Of a stretch of 6,730 nucleotides of DNA, positions 1 through 5,056 are shown one piece after another. The translations under genes were made by a program, and so were the position numbers. The notes below the pieces were generated by a model. It saw only the letters and a program-made list of their open reading frames with translations. It searched no databases and was not told the DNA's origin. Each line of letters starts with the position of its first letter. The stretch's first letter is position 1. The stretch comes from Bifidobacterium breve (GTDB lineage: Bacteria; Actinomycetota; Actinomycetes; Mycobacteriales; Mycobacteriaceae): assembly GCA_943331415.1 (NCBI GenBank), contig CALQLM010000065.1, forward strand, positions 1 to 6,730, in the 5' to 3' direction.

Positions 1-274
1 AGATCGGTGCGGTAATCGGCGCGTCACAGTGCTCGGGGTACTGCTTCCACGACGCCTCGCTGAGCAGCCTGGCCACCAATGCATTACGAAGGAAGAATCG
101 CGACATCTTGCTACCGAGCTCGGTGAAGTCGGCGTCTCGACGGTACGAGTCCAACAGCACCGTCAAAGCCTCGATGTAGTTGTCGTCATCACTGCCGAAG
201 TCATCGAGGCCGACGGCTTTGACCGCCGACGCCTTGAGGTCCTCGACGGTACCCACATCGGTGCGCGACTTCAT
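1..274 (-). CDS. Sulfotransferase-like protein, N-terminal fragment (Rv3529c-like)
   Basis: The first 91 codons of a minus-strand gene run off the left edge. The start ATG (274-272) shares one base with the TGA of the upstream SDR gene (TGATG), and a GGGGAG-like ribosome site lies about 11 nt ahead inside the SDR tail. The peptide begins MKSRTDVGTVEDLKASA and continues through a mostly helical stretch containing AVGLDDFGSDD and a run ending in DAPITAPI. This resembles the N-terminus of mycobacterial PAPS-dependent sulfotransferase-fold proteins, where a [AT]GLxDFG motif precedes the phosphosulfate-binding loop (GLPRTGTT type). That loop would be expected just past the edge, so the decisive motif is not visible. 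The assignment rests on N-terminal resemblance and on position, since Rv3529c follows the SDR gene Rv3530c in M. tuberculosis. The substrate is unknown. The gene is probably translationally coupled to the SDR gene and co-transcribed with hsaEGF. Confidence 0.72.
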   Translation of the reverse strand, partial: MKSRTDVGTVEDLKASAVKAVGLDDFGSDDDNYIEALTVLLDSYRRDADFTELGSKMSRFFLRNALVARLLSEASWKQYPEHCDAPITAPI

Positions 275-1056
275 CAGTGCTTGTACTCCCCGCAGTTCAC
301 ATCCAGCGTCGCACCGGTGATACCACTGGAGAGGTCACTGGCCATGAACAGGATCGCCGAGGCCACCTCATCCTCGGTCGGCAGCCGCTTCAAATCAGAC
401 CCGGCCGCGGCAGCGGCATAGATGTCGTCCACCGAGGTGCCGAACTTCCCGGCCTGGTGAGTGAAGTAGCTCTTCAACGTCCCGCCCCAGATATACCCAG
501 GTGCAACGGAATTCACCCGAATGCCCTGCTCGCCGAGTTCGGTGGACAGCGACTGCGACATCGCCAGCAGCGCTGCCTTGGCCATCTTGTAGGCGCCGTA
601 CTTGGGTTGAGAGTGTCGGATCACCATCGAGTTGACGTTGACCACCGACCCTTTCGACTCCGCCAGAGCCGGGGTGAAGCCCTGGGTAAGCCGGAGCGCG
701 CCCAACACCGTCAATTCAATCGCGTCGCGGATGTGCTGGAACGTCGTATCGGCCAATGGTTTCATCGAAGGGATTCTGAAGGCATTGTTGACCAGCACAT
801 CGACCTTGCCGTACTCGTCCATGCTGCGCGCCACCAAGTTCGCGACCTGTGCGTCATCGGTGATGTCAGTGGTCACGGCCAGGGCCCGACGACCCAGGGC
901 AGTCACCTGATCAGCCACCTCGGTCAGTCGCTCCGCTGTGCGGGCGGCGAGCACGAGGTCCGCCCCGGCCTCAGCGAATCGGCGCGCCAGTGTGGTTCCC
1001 AGTGCAGGCCCGACACCACTGATCACAACCACCTTGTTCTCGAGCATCCCAGTCAT
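274..1056 (-). CDS. Short-chain dehydrogenase/reductase (Rv3530c-like)
   Basis: A 260-residue protein of normal length for a classical SDR, and cytosolic since no signal peptide is seen. The Rossmann nucleotide loop is SGVGPALG (residues 13-20), a variant of TGxxxGxG with Ala at the second glycine. TDITD (63-67) supplies the adenine-side Asp64, and NNA is at 90-92. The catalytic Ser143 and the YxxxK pair Tyr156/Lys160 have the usual 13-residue Ser-Tyr spacing. The helix position that normally carries the tetrad Asn reads ELTVLGAL, apparently Thr116. The C-terminus (SGITGATLDVNCG) is the usual SDR end. The start at 1056 lies 3 bp after the DUF1214 gene stop, with GGTGGGA 6 nt upstream; an ATG three codons later (1047) is an alternative. 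The family oxidises or reduces alcohol/ketone groups with NAD(P)H. A steroid or steroid-fragment substrate is inferred only from the neighbouring genes. Confidence 0.9.
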   Translation of the reverse strand: MTGMLENKVVVISGVGPALGTTLARRFAEAGADLVLAARTAERLTEVADQVTALGRRALAVTTDITDDAQVANLVARSMDEYGKVDVLVNNAFRIPSMKPLADTTFQHIRDAIELTVLGALRLTQGFTPALAESKGSVVNVNSMVIRHSQPKYGAYKMAKAALLAMSQSLSTELGEQGIRVNSVAPGYIWGGTLKSYFTHQAGKFGTSVDDIYAAAAAGSDLKRLPTEDEVASAILFMASDLSSGITGATLDVNCGEYKH

Positions 1057-1059
1057 GCG

Positions 1060-2199
1060 CTATCCCACCATCCTGTCGCCGATAAGCTTCTGCCGCAGTG
1101 CTATCCGTGCCCGCCATTCATCAGCGGTGATCGTGTTGCTCTCATAGAAAGGCAGTCGCGCTGCCACGTCGTCGACACCGACGAGCTCGACGGTGGGACC
1201 GTCTGCCGCGGTGAGCTCACGGGAAACGCGCTGCCAACGGAACTGCAGGAAGCCCTTTCGGTGACCGAGCGTCTCCACCCAGTTGGTCACTCCAGGGTTA
1301 CGGTCGGCGACGACAATCCGAATCTTTCCGTCCGGATCTGCCTGGGCTTGGGTTCCGTTCAGCGATGTTTGATGGTTGATGTAGTCCAGCGAGATGTACC
1401 AGAGGCTGCCCAACTGAAAACCCAGATACGGAGCGTCGGTGACAGGCAACGTGATCACCAGGGCTTGATCGGGGTTCAGTTCGAAGTGGCCGGCGGAGGA
1501 ATACTGAGTGGCAAGTCCACCGGGGGTAAGCCGTGGCGCAACCATCGTATTGACCGGAATGTTCATATAGAACCACTGCGGGAACTGCAGCCAGGTCTTG
1601 ACTCGCTGGACCAACTGCTTGCCGGCGACCGCAAAACGCTTGTCGACAAGATCCTTGGTCAGGGCCGGCGGTGCGGTTCCGGCGGTATCGGTCCGAGCAA
1701 TAGCCACCTTGCCCCGTCGTGCTGACCAGTCGTTGTACACCTCGCGAATCACTAACTGCGCATTAGTTTTCGGCGTAAAACGCCACTCGAAAGCACCGTC
1801 TGCGCCAATATCAAGTTGACGATCATCGAATGCCGTCTCGCTGTCCGGGACGTTGTCGTCGGTGTACTCCCCGCCGAGCAGTTGGAAGCTGAGGTCGGTC
1901 GTCGTGCCACGGGTACCGGTGACGACGTACTCGTGTCCGGTCTGGACGCGGGTGCCGAAGTAGAGGGTGTCGGGGTTATCCAGGCCCATCTTGGTGAACG
2001 GTCCGGTGCCGGAATGCAAGAACGGGTGATCACGGTCGTAATCGAAAGCGAGATGAGTGCATGCCGCGATACAGCCGGCCAGGTACTGCAAGCCCTCCAG
2101 CAGGTCTGCCTCTGTCTCGATAAGCGGCGCTTCGCGGACTAGACGTTCGGCCTCTGCGATGGCCTCCTGCAGCGGTTGAGAATGACTCGCCTCAGCCAT
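1060..2199 (-). CDS. DUF1214-like protein of unknown function (Rv3531c-like)
   Basis: A 379-residue protein. The reading frame is open further upstream to 2265, but the ATG at 2199 is preferred: it has an AGAAAGAAG ribosome site 3 nt upstream, overlaps the hsaF stop by 8 bp (ATGGCTGA), and gives a length close to the M. tuberculosis Rv3531c protein as I recall it. No signal peptide or clear membrane helix is seen. The N-terminal 50 residues look helical; a beta-rich segment follows (about 75-175). An aromatic stretch with [10 protein letters not shown] lies near 203-212. The C-terminal part, about 235-325, resembles DUF1214: ALVIT, then [29 protein letters not shown], and an LQFRWQRV strand. 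The biochemical function is unknown and no catalytic residues can be named. Its place between hsaF and an SDR gene suggests a role in steroid catabolism, which is inference. Codon 149 is a rare TTA leucine within a locally AT-rich patch. Confidence 0.85.
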   Translation of the reverse strand: MAEASHSQPLQEAIAEAERLVREAPLIETEADLLEGLQYLAGCIAACTHLAFDYDRDHPFLHSGTGPFTKMGLDNPDTLYFGTRVQTGHEYVVTGTRGTTTDLSFQLLGGEYTDDNVPDSETAFDDRQLDIGADGAFEWRFTPKTNAQLVIREVYNDWSARRGKVAIARTDTAGTAPPALTKDLVDKRFAVAGKQLVQRVKTWLQFPQWFYMNIPVNTMVAPRLTPGGLATQYSSAGHFELNPDQALVITLPVTDAPYLGFQLGSLWYISLDYINHQTSLNGTQAQADPDGKIRIVVADRNPGVTNWVETLGHRKGFLQFRWQRVSRELTAADGPTVELVGVDDVAARLPFYESNTITADEWRARIALRQKLIGDRMVG

Positions 2200-3226
2200 T
2201 GGCTTCTTTCTGCTCGCGCTGGATCTCAAGGGCAATGTCGATGAGTTGATCCTCCTGACCGCCAATCAGCTTGCGCTGGCCCGCGCGGTGCAGCAATTGG
2301 TGCGCCGGAACGCCGTAGCGCTCACCCTGGCGAACGGCATGCTTGAGGAAACTGGAGTACACCCCGGAGTAACCCATGATGAGTGCGTTGCGGTCCAGCA
2401 GGCACTCCGCGGGCATGGCCGGCGCGACCACTTCCTCTGCAGCATCGGCGATCTCGAAGAAATCGATGCCGGTTTTGACGCCGATCTTATCGAATACCGC
2501 GATCAGCGCCTCGACCGGCGCATTGCCCGCACCGGCACCGAAGCGCCGGACGCTACCGTCGATCTGCTTGGCGCCGGCGCGCACCGCTTCGACCGAGTTG
2601 GCAACCCCCAGACCGAGATTCTCATGTCCGTGGAATCCCACCTGCGCGTCATCACCGAGTTCGGCAACCAGTGCCGCGACCCGATCGGCAACGTCGCCGA
2701 GCACCAAGGCGCCGGCCGAATCAACGACGTAGACGCACTGACACCCGGCGTCAGCCATAATGCGGGCCTCCTTGGCGAGTTTCTCCGGGGGAATCGTGTG
2801 GCTCATCATCAGGAACCCGACGGTCTCGAGTCCGAGTTCGCGGGCCAGTCCGAAGTGCTGGATCGACACATCGGCCTCGGTGCAATGGGTGGCGATCCGG
2901 CAGATCGATCCGCCATTGTCCTGAGCTTCTCTGATGTCCTCCTTGGTACCCACACCCGGCAGCATCAGGAAGGCGATCTTGGCTTCTTTGGCGGTCTCGG
3001 CGGCGAGTTTGATCAGTTCCTGCTCAGGGGTTTTAGAGAAGCCGTAGTTGAAGCTCGACCCACCGAGGCCGTCGCCGTGGGTCACCTCGATCACCGGTAC
3101 GCCGGCGGCGTCCAACGCGGCGACGATAGAGCCGACCTCATCGAGGGTGAACTGATGACGTTTGTGGTGGGAGCCATCACGCAATGACGTGTCGGTGATC
3201 CGCACATCCCAGATACTGTCGATCAT
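2192..3226 (-). CDS. hsaF: 4-hydroxy-2-oxohexanoate/4-hydroxy-2-oxovalerate aldolase
   Basis: A 344-residue class II (divalent-metal) aldolase of the DmpG/BphI/HsaF family, usual length. It cleaves 4-hydroxy-2-oxohexanoate from steroid rings A/B to pyruvate and propanal. The N-terminal HMGL-like TIM barrel opens with [13 protein letters not shown]: Arg16 and Asp17 match the catalytic Arg and metal Asp of DmpG (R17, D18), and His20 matches H21. The other metal ligands are His199 and His201 in GFHGHENLG. Tyr290 in the C-terminal communication domain (GYSGVYSSF) matches DmpG Tyr291. The tail [19 protein letters not shown] is typical. The start overlaps the hsaG stop by 4 bp (ATGA) and has a GGGGAG ribosome site 6 nt upstream. 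The family forms a channelling complex with the dehydrogenase encoded next door, which fits the coupled translation. Confidence 0.97.
   Translation of the reverse strand: MIDSIWDVRITDTSLRDGSHHKRHQFTLDEVGSIVAALDAAGVPVIEVTHGDGLGGSSFNYGFSKTPEQELIKLAAETAKEAKIAFLMLPGVGTKEDIREAQDNGGSICRIATHCTEADVSIQHFGLARELGLETVGFLMMSHTIPPEKLAKEARIMADAGCQCVYVVDSAGALVLGDVADRVAALVAELGDDAQVGFHGHENLGLGVANSVEAVRAGAKQIDGSVRRFGAGAGNAPVEALIAVFDKIGVKTGIDFFEIADAAEEVVAPAMPAECLLDRNALIMGYSGVYSSFLKHAVRQGERYGVPAHQLLHRAGQRKLIGGQEDQLIDIALEIQREQKEANG
2203..2211 (-). promoter_or_regulatory. Ribosome binding site deciding the DUF1214 gene start
   Basis: AGAAAGAAG on the minus strand differs by one base from AGAAAGGAG, which is complementary to the 16S rRNA tail. 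It lies 3 nt before the ATG at 2199, inside the hsaF coding end. This favours the internal start over the upstream in-frame ATG at 2265, which would lie 22 codons deep inside hsaF. Confidence 0.6.
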
Positions 3227-4155
3227 CGTTTACTCCCCGTGACGTGTGCGGCCTGCTTGGCGATCTCCTCGCCGACCTTGGTGGCTGCGGCGGTCATGAT
3301 GTCGAGATTCCCGGCGTACGGCGGCAGATAATCACCGGCACCCTCGACCTCGACGAATGTTGTCACCATCGCGTACCCGCCGGAGTTCATTGACGGGGCG
3401 TCGAACTGCGGTTCGTTGAGCATCCGGTATCCCGGCACATAGGTCTGAACCTCGGCCACCACATCGCGAATCGACGCCGCGATCGCCTCGGTGTCGGCAT
3501 CCTCAGGGATTGCACAAAAGATCGTGTCGCGCATGATCATCGGTGGATCAGCCGGGTTGAGAATGATGATCGCCTTACCGCGAGTCGCTCCCCCGATGAT
3601 CTCCACACCCCTGCTGGTCGTCTTTGTGAACTCATCGATATTGGCCCGGGTGCCCGGGCCGGCCGAAACCGATGCCACCGACGCCACGATCTCGGCGTAG
3701 GGAACGGTCGCTCCCTGCTCGGCGACCGCGCGGCACACCGCGTAGACGATCGGAATCGTCGCCTGGCCACCGCAGGTGACCATATTGACGTTCGGCGCGT
3801 CGAGGTGTTTGCGCAAGTTGGCGGGCGGAACAACCCCTGGGCCGATCGCGGCCGGCGTGAGATCGATCGCGGTGATACCGGCCTCGGCATAGCGCGGGGC
3901 GGCGGCCTTATGCACATAGGCCGATGTGGCCTCGAACACCATGTCCGGGGTCTCCGCCTGACCCAGCAACCAGTCCACGCCTTCGTGGCTGGTCTCGAGT
4001 CCCAACTTGCGGGCCCTCGCCAAACCCTCGCTATCCGGATCGATTCCGATCATCCACCGGGGTTCGAGCCACTCTGAGCGCAGCAGCTTGTACAGCAGGT
4101 CGGTACTGATATTTCCCGAGCCGACGATCGCGACTGATTTCTTACTGGAACCCAT
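3223..4155 (-). CDS. hsaG: Acylating acetaldehyde/propanal dehydrogenase
   Basis: A 310-residue protein of the DmpF/BphJ/HsaG family. It takes the aldehyde channelled from HsaF and oxidises it with NAD+ and CoA to propionyl-CoA (acetyl-CoA from acetaldehyde). The N-terminal Rossmann domain starts with [13 protein letters not shown], with the glycine loop at about residues 11-18. The catalytic Cys128 sits in [12 protein letters not shown], the diagnostic motif of the acylating enzymes. The dimerisation domain includes [17 protein letters not shown] and [13 protein letters not shown]. The end of the domain reads [11 protein letters not shown]. The start ATG follows a GGAAGAG ribosome site in the 9 bp gap after hsaE, and an upstream extension is not needed. 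The stop overlaps the hsaF start. All key residues are intact. Confidence 0.97.
   Translation of the reverse strand: MGSSKKSVAIVGSGNISTDLLYKLLRSEWLEPRWMIGIDPDSEGLARARKLGLETSHEGVDWLLGQAETPDMVFEATSAYVHKAAAPRYAEAGITAIDLTPAAIGPGVVPPANLRKHLDAPNVNMVTCGGQATIPIVYAVCRAVAEQGATVPYAEIVASVASVSAGPGTRANIDEFTKTTSRGVEIIGGATRGKAIIILNPADPPMIMRDTIFCAIPEDADTEAIAASIRDVVAEVQTYVPGYRMLNEPQFDAPSMNSGGYAMVTTFVEVEGAGDYLPPYAGNLDIMTAAATKVGEEIAKQAAHVTGSKR
3233..3238 (-). promoter_or_regulatory. Ribosome binding site of hsaF
   Basis: GGGGAG on the minus strand, 6 nt before the hsaF ATG and inside the last codons of hsaG. It fixes the ATGA overlapping start and fits translational coupling of the two subunits of one complex. 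Confidence 0.7.
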
Positions 4156-4164
4156 GGCTCTTCC

Positions 4165-4950
4165 CTATTCGAATGACAATCGGACCGAGCCCAAACCGAC
4201 GAAATCTGCCACAAACACATCCCCCGGGCGGGCGTCGATAGCCCGAGTGCACGACCCGGGCAACACGATGTCTCCGGCACGAAGTCGCACACCGAAACTG
4301 TCGACCTTGCGTGCCAGCCACGCCACCGCAGTGACCGGGTTGCCGAGGACGGCGTCGCTGCGACCCTCGGCCACCACCTCACCGTTGCGGGTCAGCACCG
4401 CGTCGATCGCCGTGATGTCGATGTCTTTGGGCGACACCCGGGCCGGACCCAACACATAGCCCGCCGATGAGGCGTTATCGGCGATGGTGTCGCACAAAGC
4501 GATCTTCCAGTCCTTGATTCGGGTGTCGATGAGTTCGATCGACGGGGCGTACGCGGCTGTGGCGGCAAGTACATCGTCCTCGGTGCAGCCCGCGCCCGGG
4601 AGGTCCTCGGCCAGCAGGAATCCGACCTCGACCTCCACTCGCGGGAAGAGGTACTTCGCCGCGGGAACCGGGACGTCTTCGAACACCTCCATATCGGCCA
4701 GCAAATGGCCGTAGTCGGGCTCGTCGACCCCCATCATCTTCTGCATCGCTTCCGATGACAGACCCACCTTGTGACCAATCACCACCGCGCCCTCGGCAAT
4801 CCGCTGGCGGATGTTGATCAGTTGGATCTCGTAGGCATCGACAACGTCGATGCCCGGATAGGCGGCGGTGAGCGGACTCATCGGAACCCGGGTCCGTTCG
4901 GCTTCGGCCAAGTCTGCGGCAAGTTCGGCACGGATAGCAGCGCTGAGCAT
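4165..4950 (-). CDS. hsaE: 2-hydroxyhexa-2,4-dienoate hydratase (2-keto-4-pentenoate hydratase family)
   Basis: A 261-residue hydratase of the MhpD/BphH/HsaE family, usual length. It adds water to 2-hydroxyhexa-2,4-dienoate, the small product left after HsaC/HsaD cleave the steroid A ring, giving 4-hydroxy-2-oxohexanoate for HsaF. The metal site is visible as Glu106 and Glu108 in FPRVEVEVGF and Glu139 in APSIELIDTR, the same numbering as described for MhpD. Lys61 in IGHKVGLSS and Asp79 in DEPDYGHLL are conserved active-site-region residues. The fumarylacetoacetase-like core ends with the SDAVLGNPVTAVAWLA and GDIVLPGSCT segments. It is the first gene of the minus-strand train. The ribosome site is weak (GGGA about 12 nt upstream). 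The start at 4950 agrees with the N-terminus usual in mycobacteria (MLSxAIRxELAADL). Regulation by KstR is expected from the operator at 5041-5054. Confidence 0.96.
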   Translation of the reverse strand: MLSAAIRAELAADLAEAERTRVPMSPLTAAYPGIDVVDAYEIQLINIRQRIAEGAVVIGHKVGLSSEAMQKMMGVDEPDYGHLLADMEVFEDVPVPAAKYLFPRVEVEVGFLLAEDLPGAGCTEDDVLAATAAYAPSIELIDTRIKDWKIALCDTIADNASSAGYVLGPARVSPKDIDITAIDAVLTRNGEVVAEGRSDAVLGNPVTAVAWLARKVDSFGVRLRAGDIVLPGSCTRAIDARPGDVFVADFVGLGSVRLSFE

Positions 4951-5036
4951 TCCGCAGGTCCCATCGTCGTCCGGCCGGCTCCGGCGTCCGTGATTATTCA
5001 GGTAGCCCGATTGGCCAGTAGCGCCCGGGCGGGGTA

Positions 5037-5042
5037 ATTCTA
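5037..5042 (-). promoter_or_regulatory. Candidate -10 element of the hsaE operon promoter
   Basis: TAGAAT on the minus strand fits the mycobacterial TAnnnT -10 pattern and overlaps the left end of the KstR palindrome by two bases. Transcription would start near 5030, giving a leader of about 80 nt before hsaE. No convincing -35 is seen, which is common in mycobacteria. Confidence 0.45.
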
Positions 5043-5055
5043 TAACGTGTTCTAG
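5040..5055. promoter_or_regulatory. Predicted KstR operator shared by hsaE and kstD
   Basis: A 16 bp near-perfect inverted repeat, CTATAACGTGTTCTAG, with one mismatched pair between the two 7 bp arms. Its inner 14 bp (5041-5054) match every fixed position of the KstR consensus TnnAACnnGTTnnA. KstR is the TetR-family repressor of mycobacterial cholesterol catabolism genes, and the hsaE-kstD intergenic region is a known place for such a site. The palindrome ends one base before the T preceding the kstD ATG and overlaps candidate -10 elements on both strands, so bound repressor should block both promoters. Binding is inferred from sequence, not shown. Confidence 0.88.
5041..5046 (+). promoter_or_regulatory. 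Candidate -10 element of the kstD promoter
   Basis: TATAAC on the plus strand lies entirely within the left arm of the KstR palindrome. It would place the transcription start around 5053-5057, at or just before the kstD ATG. The last base is C rather than the preferred T, so this is a weaker match than the element for hsaE. Confidence 0.35.
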
Positions 5056-5056
5056 T

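Noticed and set aside
277..1725. Long plus-strand open frame of 482 codons opposite the SDR and DUF1214 genes
   Set aside because: It is an antisense shadow of high-GC coding sequence, spans two well-supported minus-strand genes, and its composition (rich in His, Arg, Gln) resembles no known protein.
2200..2265. N-terminal extension of the DUF1214 protein by 22 residues
   Set aside because: It would start deep inside hsaF, whereas the ATG at 2199 has a good ribosome site and a compact stop-start overlap.
2246..3187. Plus-strand open frame of 313 codons opposite hsaF
   Set aside because: hsaF is certain from its catalytic motifs, and the antisense product shows no domain and has shadow-like composition.
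3645..3665. Dense CCCGGG/GGCCGG repeats resembling a hairpin
   Set aside because: They lie within hsaG and encode the conserved SAGPGTRAN segment, so protein coding explains them.
4951..5056. Possible small RNA, riboswitch or terminator in the hsaE-kstD gap
   Set aside because: Only 106 bp, divergent promoters and an operator account for it, and no stem-loop followed by a T-run is present.
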